The position numbers were made by a program, and so were the translations under genes. Below the pieces are notes generated by a model. It saw only the letters and a list, made by a program, of their open reading frames with translations. It was not told where the DNA came from and ran no database searches. Of a DNA stretch of 64,000 nucleotides, positions 53,015 through 61,967 are shown one piece after another. The stretch is from positions 62,001 to 126,000 of the forward strand of contig CANKYU010000002.1 of the NCBI GenBank assembly GCA_947488295.1, in the 5' to 3' direction. Position 1 is the first letter of the stretch. Every line of letters begins with the position of its first letter. This stretch comes from an uncultured Anderseniella sp. GTDB taxonomy: Bacteria > Pseudomonadota > Alphaproteobacteria > Rhizobiales > Aestuariivirgaceae.

Positions 53015-53320
53015 TTACCATCTGCGGCCATGTCGCGGGACCACGACGGCGCGCGGAACCACTACAGCGCGCGGCACGACCACCGCGCGCGGTGCGACGT
53101 AGGCACGATGTGCGGTTGTCGTTCCGGAAGCTGTCGAACCGTTGGGAGATGTCGCGCTCCACGTCCGTGAACAACCAGCACCGATGGCGCAGGAACCGGA
53201 CACCGAGGCAGAGCCGCCATGTGCGCCGTGCGCCGTAACTGTGCGCGAGGCACCTGCATAAGCAGGAACGCTCAGACCGAGAGAGAGTGCGATTACAGCA
53301 ATGGTAAGGGGGAGTTTCAT
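53015..53320 (-). CDS. Small secreted protein with VVVPRA repeats
   Basis: The 101-residue precursor has a Sec signal (VIALSLGLSVPAYAG). The mature part is Gly/Ser/Thr-rich with two Cys (CAIGAGC), then a run of near-perfect VVVPRA units at the C-terminus, ending in RHGRRW. Family unknown. The ATG at 53320 has AAAGGAA upstream. It lies upstream of the ECF/desaturase unit and may share its control. Confidence 0.6.
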   Translation of the reverse strand: MKLPLTIAVIALSLGLSVPAYAGASRTVTAHGAHGGSASVSGSCAIGAGCSRTWSATSPNGSTASGTTTAHRAYVAPRAVVVPRAVVVPRAVVVPRHGRRW

Positions 53321-53682
53321 ATCGATTTCCTTTCGTGAACTATGTTGTGGTTGGTCTCTGCGACCGCCCGTTACTAGCTTTCACGTCGGAAAATCATCTG
53401 CCCTACGAAGAAGATTCAAAAAATTTCAGTCTGCCATCTCCAGAAGCCCCAGACGCAAACTTTCCGACCAGCGACTTGTCGCATCTTCGCATTGCATGTA
53501 TCCTTCAACCCATCTTGGAAACCGGCATTGATGCGAGACGCATTGCTGGCCGATGAGACGGTTCAAGTTCCAGTCTCTCATGCACGGTATATTCCAAGTT
53601 TGACACTGCGGCCTCATGCTGTGCCGCGCCGTCTCCTTCTGCCAGAGAAATTGCAGTCGAGCACTGCAAGGGAGGAACCACG
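53321..53682. other. Spacer before the YbaK gene
   Basis: This 362-bp divergent region holds no convincing gene. It must contain promoters for the minus-strand secreted-protein gene and the YbaK gene. Overlapping short frames on both strands lack ribosome sites and natural composition. Confidence 0.35.
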
Positions 53683-54147
53683 ATGGGTATTGCACTTACA
53701 TTACAGGAATATCTGGACGACAGTCACATCGCGTACGAGGTGACTTCGCATAAGAAGACTGATTGTTCGGCACAGACCGCGAAAGTCAGTCAGGTGCCGG
53801 CAGACCAGCTTGCCAAGGGAGTGATCGTGAAATGGGACGACTTCTTTGTGCTGGCGGTGTTACCGGCTTCGCGCCGCCTGGATATGAACCGTCTCAAGAA
53901 AGTCATAGGCGAACCGGTGACACTGGCATCGGAACCAGAGGTGGCCATGCTGTTTCCCGATTGCAAAACCGGCGCTGTGCCGGTGATCGGGTCAGCGTAC
54001 AAAATCGCCTCGATTGTCGACAGGCGTCTCGATAACCAGGACGAAGTTTACTTTGAAGGTGGTGACCATCGTTGCCTTGTGCACGTCAACGGTGATCAGT
54101 TCGACCACCTGATGTACGGGATACCGCATGCCCGGCTGAGCGCCTAG
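53683..54147 (+). CDS. YbaK/EbsC-family aminoacyl-tRNA deacylase
   Basis: The 154-residue protein has the YbaK/prolyl-tRNA-editing fold: AKGVIVKWDDFFVLAVLPAS near 45-64 with the catalytic Lys, a GAVPVIG loop near 105 and a VHVNGDQFDHLM C-terminus. It clears mischarged tRNA such as Cys-tRNA-Pro. GGAGG is upstream of ATG at 53683. The adjacent 54206 gene may be cotranscribed. Confidence 0.8.
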   Translation: MGIALTLQEYLDDSHIAYEVTSHKKTDCSAQTAKVSQVPADQLAKGVIVKWDDFFVLAVLPASRRLDMNRLKKVIGEPVTLASEPEVAMLFPDCKTGAVPVIGSAYKIASIVDRRLDNQDEVYFEGGDHRCLVHVNGDQFDHLMYGIPHARLSA

Positions 54148-54205
54148 GGTCTGGCGGAATTGCTGCATTGGCCTGCACAGCGATCCTCACTCAAAGAACG
54201 GTGGC

Positions 54206-54583
54206 ATGACAAATCCGATTGAGAATGCAGCTTATGTGTCGGTTGGACGGGCGTGCGGATTTGCAGGCCTTGGCATTTTCTGCATCGTGATCGGCCTGAG
54301 TTTCGATGCCGGACTGGCAGCGCTGGCCGGCAGTAAACTGTCGATAGCCCTGAGCCTCATCCTGCTGGTGTTCGCGTGGCGCGCGCCGACGCGCAACTAC
54401 AAGAGAACCGAAACCTGGCTGATCCTGAAACCGGGGGACCGCCCGCAGGCTGACGTGGCACAGCGGCTTATCGGCGGGGCACTGCGCACTGTTTATCTGT
54501 GGTTTGCCCAGCAGATCGCGGTTGTAACTATAGTTTTCAGCCTCAGTGCCGTGGTTCTGCAGGCGCAGGTTTTGGTGTCGTAA
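54206..54583 (+). CDS. Small membrane protein, unknown
   Basis: The 125-residue product has three hydrophobic segments (about 14-35, 40-58 and 95-120) and a basic loop in between (RAPTRNYKRTE). ATG at 54206 follows a weak ribosome site. The middle has an LKPGDRP turn. No family recognised. It is 58 bp after the YbaK gene on the same strand. Confidence 0.5.
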   Translation: MTNPIENAAYVSVGRACGFAGLGIFCIVIGLSFDAGLAALAGSKLSIALSLILLVFAWRAPTRNYKRTETWLILKPGDRPQADVAQRLIGGALRTVYLWFAQQIAVVTIVFSLSAVVLQAQVLVS

Positions 54584-54884
54584 TCCAGTCGCTCGTACCC
54601 TTTTTCACCCTGGCAAACCGATGCCGTGGACGCCGGGCGCGGCAAGGACGGCCTGAAAGCGCCGCCTTTTGCAAATTTCCGGTCCTGATACACCGCATCC
54701 ATTGCCGTTGACCGGCCGATTTCGTCGCAACACCGGTTTGAGCCCAAAGCAGACGTTCAAAAACAAACCTCACCACGCATACCTGGCTCCAGGACATCTT
54801 CTTAGAAAAAAATGAAATTGCGGGAATTTTACAAAACTTCAATGCGTTTCAGGTAAGCACACTCAACTTAGGCAGGTTTACAAC
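54584..54884. other. Spacer upstream of the EAL gene
   Basis: Three hundred bp with no clear gene or RNA. The last ~80 bp are AT-rich (TTCTTAGAAAAAAATGAAATTG region) and probably hold the promoter of the cyclic-nucleotide-binding/EAL gene. Confidence 0.35.
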
Positions 54885-56135
54885 ATGACTTTATCTGATT
54901 TCCAAACGGTAAGTTTTGATGCTGGCGAGACCATATTTCGCGAGGGCGAGCCGGGCGATTGTTCTTACGTCATCATTTCCGGTGACGTTTGTGTTTATAA
55001 AAAACGAGAAGATAAACAGATAAAGTTGGCTGAGCTTGGCGCCAACCAGATGATTGGTGAAATGGGGCTTGTATCCCCAGGATATCGGACAGCTTCGGTT
55101 ACGGCCATCACAGACTGCAATCTTCTGCTGATAGAGCAGTCGCAGTTTACACGCCGCAGAAGCGAACTCGATCCCGTTATGAAAATGGTGTTCGACGTTA
55201 TTCTTACGAGGTTTCGCAACACCCTTCTTTCAATGGGTAACGAGAACTACGACAGTTCAGCAAACACAAATGTAACAAGTGAGATGACAGATGCCCTGTC
55301 TCAATTGCAGTTGGAAACTGAAATCAGGCGGGGAATATCGGTGGGTGAATTCGAGCTTCACTACCAGCCAATTGTCTGTCTGAAGACCGGCAAACTCTCC
55401 GGCGCTGAAGGCTTGATGCGTTGGAACCATCCTACCAGAGGTCTGGTACCCCCGTCAGAATTCATCCCGACTGCTGAAGCCGGCAACCTGATATTTGACC
55501 TGACAGAGATTGCAATAGATCAGGCCTGTCAGGAACTGCAGGAATTCAACATAGCATCACTGAAAAACATTGATCATAACCATCCACTTTTTGTAACGCT
55601 CAACGTCTCCGGACGCGACCTGGAGCACGCACGCTTCTATGATCGTGTTTGCAAGAACCTCACAGATTACAGCCTGCAGCCGGGGTCGCTAAAGCTGGAG
55701 GTTACCGAGACTTCTTTGATGAATGATGTTGAAACCTGTTGTGAGAAACTCGGCCACCTTAAAGAGCGCGGTGTCGGAATAGCCATCGATGATTTTGGTA
55801 CCGGATACTCGAGTATGAGTTATCTTGCAAAACTACCACTTTCAACACTCAAGATTGATCGATCATTCATTGTTGAGATGACTGCAAGTTCTCAATCACG
55901 CAGAATCGTTAAAGCCATCTTGCGGTTGGCTGATGAGCTGGATCTGACTGTAGTTGCTGAGGGTATCGAGTCGGGTGAAGAAGCAAGTTGTTTGCGCGAC
56001 CTGAACTGCACTTATGGCCAGGGTTTTTTGTATTCTGAAGCTGTCCCGCTGGATCAATTCAAGAAACTGATCAAAAACTGGAACAGTCATAAGGAATATC
56101 AAAATTTTTCAGGCAAAGCCGCAGCGATCGGTTAG
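54885..56135 (+). CDS. Cyclic-nucleotide-binding domain fused to an EAL c-di-GMP phosphodiesterase
   Basis: The 416-residue cytoplasmic protein joins a cNMP-binding domain (1-120; IGEMGLVSPGYRTASV at 57-72 with R68, the phosphate-binding arginine) to an EAL domain (about 145-400). The catalytic residues are all there: E175 (in EGLMRW, an EGL variant of EAL), N240, E272, D302 and D303 (IDDFGTGYSS), K323, E359 and Q379. It should degrade c-di-GMP when a cyclic nucleotide binds. GC is low. No regulator or GGDEF partner lies nearby. Confidence 0.88.
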   Translation: MTLSDFQTVSFDAGETIFREGEPGDCSYVIISGDVCVYKKREDKQIKLAELGANQMIGEMGLVSPGYRTASVTAITDCNLLLIEQSQFTRRRSELDPVMKMVFDVILTRFRNTLLSMGNENYDSSANTNVTSEMTDALSQLQLETEIRRGISVGEFELHYQPIVCLKTGKLSGAEGLMRWNHPTRGLVPPSEFIPTAEAGNLIFDLTEIAIDQACQELQEFNIASLKNIDHNHPLFVTLNVSGRDLEHARFYDRVCKNLTDYSLQPGSLKLEVTETSLMNDVETCCEKLGHLKERGVGIAIDDFGTGYSSMSYLAKLPLSTLKIDRSFIVEMTASSQSRRIVKAILRLADELDLTVVAEGIESGEEASCLRDLNCTYGQGFLYSEAVPLDQFKKLIKNWNSHKEYQNFSGKAAAIG

Positions 56136-56255
56136 GAAAAATATCTGCCAGGTGCGGTCAGCGGCCATCCACGTAGTCCTGACCTCCACCAATTGAGGCG
56201 CAGGACTACCCGAGACCCCTAACCAGCCTGAAGGGCTCTGGATGTGGGAGTCGCC

Positions 56256-57641
56256 TTAACCCGACCAGAGCTCGGTTCCAGGGTGAAACTGCGACCAGGC
56301 AAACCAGAACGCCTGATGGCTGCCGATATCACTGCCATCTGCATCCACCGCTCTGATACCGCCGGCATCGAGTTGCAGACGAACATTCTCAAAAACGATC
56401 TCCTCGCCTTTCTTCAAAGCCACAAACGCCTTGCTGCGCTGAAACGCCACCGGTTTGCCGGACGCCGTGACAACGCCAATGATGTCCTCCTGAACCGGCA
56501 AGCGCGGATCGACATCACCGACCGGAAATATCGGACCTTTGGCGTCCCGGCCATTGCGAAAATCAAAATCGCGGCCAAGCGCCAGCGCTTCAACCAGTAC
56601 CGTCGTTTCCGGATGAGCCTTCTTCCACGTACCCCAGTCGGTCGTCACCACGCTGGCTTGCTTCAGCTGCAGTTTCTTCTCAGCAAGAGGGCCGGTGACC
56701 GCGTTGCCCAGAAACGTATCAAACACCGAAAATGTGTTGACGTCGTACATCACCTTGTTGGACCGGATCAGCAGCCCTGTGGTGCGCAATATCGGCCGTT
56801 CAACCCCGTCTGGCAGTCGATCGGTGAAGTAGGCTTGCGCTGCACCGCATAAAGTACAGTATGGAATACCAAGGTGTCTTCCGCCCAATGTGTCATTGAC
56901 CATCTCGCGCACTTCCATGATGCGCCGCGGATAAGCCCGGTACTCACCGTTCACGTGAATGCCAAAAACAATGTCGTCGTCTTTGAGCCATTTGGCCTCT
57001 TCTGCACTGCTTACTTCGGGGTTGTCCGCGGCAGGAATGCAATTGCACCGTTCATCGGTCGTGTCGTACTTGCGATCGTCGATAGGCACGCCTCCCCAGG
57101 AAACCAACCTCCAGTCGATATCGCCCTCAACAAATATCTTCTCCCAACCGGGTATGGTCTCGGTAAAAATGGCCCGCTTCACCCGCAGGTAATCAGGGGG
57201 AGCCGGAATGTTCCATGCGATGAGATGGTCCGTCACCGCCCCCCAATGATCAGCGGCTGGCCGCTTTCTGTCCAGCAGTTTGAAGGCCGCATCGGCGAGC
57301 GCTTCGTGCAATCGCCGTCCGCTGGTGAAGCGCATCAGGTCACTGATAATCCAGGCAATCCGGGCATCCTTTGACGCGGCGATTTCGGCAAGAGCTTTGT
57401 CCTGATCACTCCCCCAGCCTGATTGCGTCGCACTGTCGACGAATGCCACCTGCACGGCAGAGCGCAATTCATCCGATAGCGGGCCTTTCGGCACTGATGG
57501 AGGTTTGCCGAATTTCTCAATCACGTGATCCGGCAGCTGCGGTGCTTCCTGGGCCCGCAGTGCATCGATCCAGACCAGCGAAAGCGCTAGCAGCGATGCG
57601 ATAATGAAGATGCGGGATAGAGAGCTAATTGCCAATGTCAT
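56256..57641 (-). CDS. DUF3179-domain protein (secreted)
   Basis: The 461-residue precursor has a Sec signal (IIASLLALSLVWIDALRAQ). The DUF3179 core follows in the second half: VFGIHVNGEYRAYPRRIM, then HLGIPYCTLCGAAQAY with its CxxC, and TDWGTWKKAHPETTVL. The family role is unknown; it is found mainly in secreted or periplasmic proteins of marine bacteria and may bind metal at CxxC. ATG at 57641 is the natural start. It is convergent with the EAL gene. Confidence 0.8.
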   Translation of the reverse strand: MTLAISSLSRIFIIASLLALSLVWIDALRAQEAPQLPDHVIEKFGKPPSVPKGPLSDELRSAVQVAFVDSATQSGWGSDQDKALAEIAASKDARIAWIISDLMRFTSGRRLHEALADAAFKLLDRKRPAADHWGAVTDHLIAWNIPAPPDYLRVKRAIFTETIPGWEKIFVEGDIDWRLVSWGGVPIDDRKYDTTDERCNCIPAADNPEVSSAEEAKWLKDDDIVFGIHVNGEYRAYPRRIMEVREMVNDTLGGRHLGIPYCTLCGAAQAYFTDRLPDGVERPILRTTGLLIRSNKVMYDVNTFSVFDTFLGNAVTGPLAEKKLQLKQASVVTTDWGTWKKAHPETTVLVEALALGRDFDFRNGRDAKGPIFPVGDVDPRLPVQEDIIGVVTASGKPVAFQRSKAFVALKKGEEIVFENVRLQLDAGGIRAVDADGSDIGSHQAFWFAWSQFHPGTELWSG

Positions 57642-57948
57642 GGAACCGCCTTTCGGGTACTTGCTTCATCCTGAGCCACACAAGCCGCCAAAGAAATCGC
57701 CTGTGCCGTCAACAGTGCGCAGGTCAGACAAACTGAGTCTGAAAAGACAAACGCCGCGCACCAGTTGCTGATAGTTGTAGTGTCAAAATGCCGTGCCGTG
57801 AGTCACGATTACATCAGCATTCTGTGAGCGGTGGAGGTTGAACGGACTGGATTGGACTGCCCAATGTGTACTTGCCAGATGCTGAAATCGGCGCTGTTAT
57901 CGTCCGGACAAGATCGAACGCCAACTGCCTGAAGAAGGAGGTTTATCG
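57642..57948. other. Spacer between DUF3179 and methyltransferase genes
   Basis: About 307 bp, divergent promoters expected. No gene or RNA recognised. A GAAGGAGG ribosome site lies just before the methyltransferase start at 57949. Confidence 0.35.
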
Positions 57949-58755
57949 ATGGATAATTCTGCAACGCAAGAAGAACTCGAAGCCGGACGCGGGTATGAAG
58001 CGCTTTTCGTACCGGCGCTTTTTGCGCCCTGGACCGGGCATGTGCTTGACGGCGCAGGCGTGCGGGACAGCGATCATGTACTGGATGTTGCCTGCGGCTC
58101 GGGCGTGCTGGCGCGGGATGCGGTGGCCCGGTCAGGGCAATCCGGCCGTGTCGTCGGCATTGATCCGGCACCGGGAATGATTGCCGCTGCACAGGAAGTC
58201 GAGCCAGACGTCGAATGGGTTTCAGGCAGCGCCGAAGCGCTGCCGTTCGATGCCGATACGTTTGATTGTGTCGTCTCTCAGTTCGGCATGATGTTCTTTA
58301 CCGATCGCGCCAAAGCGGCCAGCGAAATGTATCGGGTAACGAAACCGGGCGGCAGACTGGCGGTCGCAATATGGAACTCCATCGACCAGAACCCCACTTA
58401 CAGGGACATCGTCGCCGTGCTGGACGAACACGTCGGCGCCGCCGCAGCCGACGCGGTGAGAGTGCCGTTCTGCCTGGGCAATCCGGATGAAGCAGCCGAT
58501 ATTCTGTCGCAGGCAGGCTTTGACGACGTTGTCTTTGAAACGAAATCCGAACAGGCGAGATTCCCCAGCTCCCGAACCATGGTGGAAGTCGAGCTGCGTG
58601 GATGGCTGCCGCTGTTCGGCATCAATCTCAGCGAAGAAAAAATCGCGGACGTGCTGATCAGATCTGACGAGACGCTGTCGAAATACGCTGCCCCGTCCGG
58701 CGAGGCGGTGTTTCCGACATCAGCCTACATCATGACGGCCCGCAAAGCCCGATAA
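57949..58755 (+). CDS. Class I SAM-dependent methyltransferase (UbiE-like core)
   Basis: The 268-residue protein has motif I VLDVACGSGVLARDAV near 43-58, acidic IDPAPGM near 72, EALPFDADTFDCVVSQFGMM near 95-114, and RVTKPGGRLAVAIWN near 128. This is the Methyltransf_11/UbiE pattern of small-molecule methylation. The ATG at 57949 has a strong AGGAGG. Substrate unknown. It is convergent with xseB. Confidence 0.85.
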   Translation: MDNSATQEELEAGRGYEALFVPALFAPWTGHVLDGAGVRDSDHVLDVACGSGVLARDAVARSGQSGRVVGIDPAPGMIAAAQEVEPDVEWVSGSAEALPFDADTFDCVVSQFGMMFFTDRAKAASEMYRVTKPGGRLAVAIWNSIDQNPTYRDIVAVLDEHVGAAAADAVRVPFCLGNPDEAADILSQAGFDDVVFETKSEQARFPSSRTMVEVELRGWLPLFGINLSEEKIADVLIRSDETLSKYAAPSGEAVFPTSAYIMTARKAR

Positions 58756-58782
58756 CCGACGACAAACTCGGGTAGCTTTGAC

Positions 58783-59031
58783 CTAGTCCACATCCAGCGG
58801 CTGGGTACCGCCGGCGGAACCGTCGCTCTTGAGTGTGATTTTCTCGATCCGCGCCTCGGCAGCTTTCAATTGCTTGTCGCAATGGCTTTTAAGTTTCTCG
58901 CCGCGCTCATAAATGGCGATCGAGTCTTCCAGCGACACCTTGCCGGCTTCCAGTTTTTCGACAATGGCCTCCAGTTCGGCCAGGGCTGATTCAAACGTCA
59001 TATCTGCAATTGCAGGTGGTTTATCGTTCAT
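58783..59031 (-). CDS. xseB: Exodeoxyribonuclease VII small subunit
   Basis: The 82-residue protein matches XseB: ADMTFESALAELEAIVEKLE and LEDSIAIYERGEKLKSHCDK. It forms a complex with XseA (not in the window) that degrades single-stranded DNA during repair. Its start overlaps the stop of the amidohydrolase gene by one base. Confidence 0.93.
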   Translation of the reverse strand: MNDKPPAIADMTFESALAELEAIVEKLEAGKVSLEDSIAIYERGEKLKSHCDKQLKAAEARIEKITLKSDGSAGGTQPLDVD

Positions 59032-59996
59032 CAGTATTCATCCTCATCAACCGGTTGGGCCGCCTCGCCCGTGCCATGCATCAGTGCCTTGACATGCACA
59101 CCGACCGAGCTTGACAGCCCGGCCAGATCATAGCCGCCTTCCAGCATGGAAACGATACGTCCGTCGCAGTGTTTTGCCGCCAGGTCCATCAGCCTGAGCG
59201 TGACCCAGGCGAAATCTTCTTCCTTCAACCGCAATGACCCGAGCGGATCTCGTTCGTGGGCATCAAAACCGGCAGAAATCAGCACCAGGTCGGGCTGGAA
59301 GGCGTCAAGTGCTGGAAAAATGCGCGACAGCATGGCTTCGCGAAACACCTCACCGCCATCACCGGCACTCAGGGGCGCATTGAAGATGTTGCCTTCGCCG
59401 GTTTCCGACACCGCGCCTGAGCCTGGAAACAGCGGCATCTGATGGGTTGACCCGAAGAACAGGTCTTCTTCCGACCAGAAAACATCCTGCGTGCCGTTGC
59501 CGTGATGCACGTCGAAATCCACCACCGCCACCCGGTCAAGGTCATAGGCCTCACGGGCATAGTGAGCCGCAATGCCGATGGAGCTGAACACGCAGAACCC
59601 CATGGCACGCGCTGCTTCGGCATGATGACCGGGCGGGCGCACGGCGCAAAACGCATTGTTGACTTCCATGTTCAACACCGCATCCACCGCACGCGTGCCC
59701 GCACCGACGGCGCGATAGGCGGCCTCAAGCGTGGAGGCATTCATCCAGGTGTCCGCATCCAGCGCGATCTCGCCTTCGGTCGGAGAGGACTGTTCAATGG
59801 AGTGGACATAGTCGTCCGGGTGCACCAGACGGACATGATCGCGCTGGCCCTCGGGCGCTTCCTCGCGGCGCAGGTCCTCAAAGTGAGGATGTGACAGGAT
59901 GCGCTCCACCGCCCGCATCCGGTCGGCGCGTTCAGGATGGCCTTCGGGTGGTTCGTGCTCGGTGAAGACGTCGTGATGCAGCAGCAGCGTACTCAT
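59031..59996 (-). CDS. Histone-deacetylase-family amidohydrolase
   Basis: The 321-residue zinc hydrolase has RPPGHHAEAARAMGFC at 120-135 (catalytic His pair H124-H125), VVDFDVHHGNGTQDVF near 158-173 with the ligands D162 and H164, SAGFDAHERDPLG near 243 and LEGGYDLAGL. Bacterial relatives act on acetylpolyamines, acetoin pathways or acetyl-lysine. ATG at 59996 is the correct start; the frame upstream is unlikely. It overlaps xseB by one base. Confidence 0.9.
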   Translation of the reverse strand: MSTLLLHHDVFTEHEPPEGHPERADRMRAVERILSHPHFEDLRREEAPEGQRDHVRLVHPDDYVHSIEQSSPTEGEIALDADTWMNASTLEAAYRAVGAGTRAVDAVLNMEVNNAFCAVRPPGHHAEAARAMGFCVFSSIGIAAHYAREAYDLDRVAVVDFDVHHGNGTQDVFWSEEDLFFGSTHQMPLFPGSGAVSETGEGNIFNAPLSAGDGGEVFREAMLSRIFPALDAFQPDLVLISAGFDAHERDPLGSLRLKEEDFAWVTLRLMDLAAKHCDGRIVSMLEGGYDLAGLSSSVGVHVKALMHGTGEAAQPVDEDEY

Positions 59997-60111
59997 GAAT
60001 GTGAAAGCCTTCCCCGGCAATTTCGTTGTCAGGTTGAGTGTTGCGGAAAACCGGCGGCACAATCAAGTCCGCAGCCCGGTTTCATACACCTGATTTCGCG
60101 CCGGACCGTTC

Positions 60112-61878
60112 TCAGCGAACCGCCAGCAGGTCAGGCGTAACCTCGGTAATGGCCTGCGACCCGTCACGCACCATGGCGGCGAGGCCGGCCACCTGTGGCA
60201 GGTGCATGGCCGAGAAATAGGCAAGCATCCGGGTGTTTGCGTCTGCCTGCGGGGCATTGCGGCCACGCGCGGCAAGGGCCGCTTTGGCAAGGCCGAAGCC
60301 GCCCACCGTCAATCCGAACAGGCGCAGGAACGGCGTTGCTGCCGCCAGCGCCCGTTCATCTCCGCCTGCCAGCCAGCCGCTCACCTGCGCTGCAGCGGAT
60401 TCCAGTGCTGCGATGGCGCGCGACAACTCCTCAGCCTGCGTGCCGAGAGCAGATGCGGTGTCACGCATGTCGGCGATCAGCCCTGCCATGGTGTCACCGC
60501 CGCGCAAGGCCACCTTGCGCGTCACCAGGTCAAGCGCCTGAATGCCGTTGGTGCCCTCATAGATCGGGGTGATGCGGGCATCACGCAGATGCTGGGCAGC
60601 ACCGGTTTCCTCGATATAGCCCATGCCGCCGTGCACCTGTACGCCATCAGACGCCACCTCGACGCCGATATCGGTGCTGAATGCCTTGGCAACGGGCGTC
60701 AGCAGCGCGGCCAGATCGGCATTGTCGGCGCGTTCTGCTTCCGACGCTGCCGACCGGGACAGGTCAATGGCGCGGGCGGTGAGATAACAGATCGAGCGGG
60801 CGGCCTGGGTCTTCGCCTTCATGTCCATCAACATGCGGCGCACATCCGGGTGTTCGATGATCGGCATGGCCTCCGCATCGCCCCTGTTGCGGCCCTGACG
60901 GCGGTCATGGGCATAGGCGAGCGCCTGCTGGTAGGCGCGTTCTGCAATGGCGACACCCTGCATGCCGACATGAAGGCGAGCATTGTTCATCATGGTGAAC
61001 ATGCAGTTCAGACCACGACCCTGCTCCCCGACAAGCCAGCCGATGGCACCGCCGTCATCGCCGAACCGCATGGTGCAGGTCGGCGAGGCATGGATGCCCA
61101 GCTTGTGTTCCAGGCCGATGCACTTGACGTCATTGCGCCGGGTCGGGTTGCCGGCCTCATCGATGAGGAATTTCGGCACCAGGAACATGGAAATTCCACG
61201 TGTGCCTTCCGGCGCATCGGGCAGCCGGGCCAGCACCAGGTGAATGATGTTCTCGGTCAGGTCATGCTCGCCATAGGTGATATAGATCTTGGTGCCGGTG
61301 ACCGCATAGCTGCCGTCGTCCAGCGCTTTCGCCTGCGACCTGACACCGGACAGGTCCGATCCTGCCTGCGGCTCGGTCAGGTTCATGGTACCGGTCCAGT
61401 CACCGGCCACCATTTTGGGCAGGAACCGCTGCTTCAGCTGGTCGGACCCGTGCGCTTCTATGGTCTCCACCGCCCCCTGGGTCAGCAGGGTGCCGATGCC
61501 GTAGGCATTGGAGGCGGTATTCCACAGTTCCTGCACCGCGAGCGACACCATGATCGGCAGGCCCTGCCCGCCATGGTCTTCATCACACGGCAGGGATGCC
61601 CAGCCCGCCTCACACCATTGTTTGTAAGCCGCCTGCCATCCCGGCGCGGTGGTAACGGAACTTGAATCGGTATCCAGCGTGCATCCGTGCTGGTCGCCGT
61701 CCCGGTTCAGCGGCGCGACGACATTGGCGGCGAACCTGCCGGCCTCTTCCAGAACGGCCGCGACAACGTCATCACTCAACTCGCCGAACACGCCCGATGA
61801 CAGCAGCGGTGAAAGCCCGGCCACATCGTTGAGAGTATCGTGCAGTGTGCTTGTGTGCGGCGAAAACATCAAAGGCAT
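60112..61878 (-). CDS. Acyl-CoA dehydrogenase (with C-terminal extension)
   Basis: The 588-residue flavoenzyme has the ACAD core: TMNLTEPQAGSDLSGVRSQA near 168-187, the catalytic-Glu region near YEGTNGIQALDLVTRK (E in IYEGTNG near 450), plus the ~100-residue C-terminal extension seen in DmdC/FadE-like forms. It introduces a trans-2 double bond in an acyl-CoA. ATG at 61878 or 61869. It is divergent from the TsaC gene. The preferred chain or substrate cannot be judged. Confidence 0.9.
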   Translation of the reverse strand: MPLMFSPHTSTLHDTLNDVAGLSPLLSSGVFGELSDDVVAAVLEEAGRFAANVVAPLNRDGDQHGCTLDTDSSSVTTAPGWQAAYKQWCEAGWASLPCDEDHGGQGLPIMVSLAVQELWNTASNAYGIGTLLTQGAVETIEAHGSDQLKQRFLPKMVAGDWTGTMNLTEPQAGSDLSGVRSQAKALDDGSYAVTGTKIYITYGEHDLTENIIHLVLARLPDAPEGTRGISMFLVPKFLIDEAGNPTRRNDVKCIGLEHKLGIHASPTCTMRFGDDGGAIGWLVGEQGRGLNCMFTMMNNARLHVGMQGVAIAERAYQQALAYAHDRRQGRNRGDAEAMPIIEHPDVRRMLMDMKAKTQAARSICYLTARAIDLSRSAASEAERADNADLAALLTPVAKAFSTDIGVEVASDGVQVHGGMGYIEETGAAQHLRDARITPIYEGTNGIQALDLVTRKVALRGGDTMAGLIADMRDTASALGTQAEELSRAIAALESAAAQVSGWLAGGDERALAAATPFLRLFGLTVGGFGLAKAALAARGRNAPQADANTRMLAYFSAMHLPQVAGLAAMVRDGSQAITEVTPDLLAVR

Positions 61879-61967
61879 CCAATTCGGTTTCTCTTGACGG
61901 GACAGGTATTAAGGCGGCAAGGCATGCACCCTGACCCGCAACTGTTTCAGCATTGATACTATCCAAC

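Noticed and set aside
57949..58755. Methyltransferase as UbiE
   Set aside because: The core matches the general Methyltransf_11 pattern, but no ubiquinone genes are near and the C-terminal part differs, so no symbol is given.
60202..61665. Plus-strand open frame (487 codons) opposite the acyl-CoA dehydrogenase
   Set aside because: It is antisense to a complete ACAD gene with all motifs and reads as low-complexity shadow sequence.
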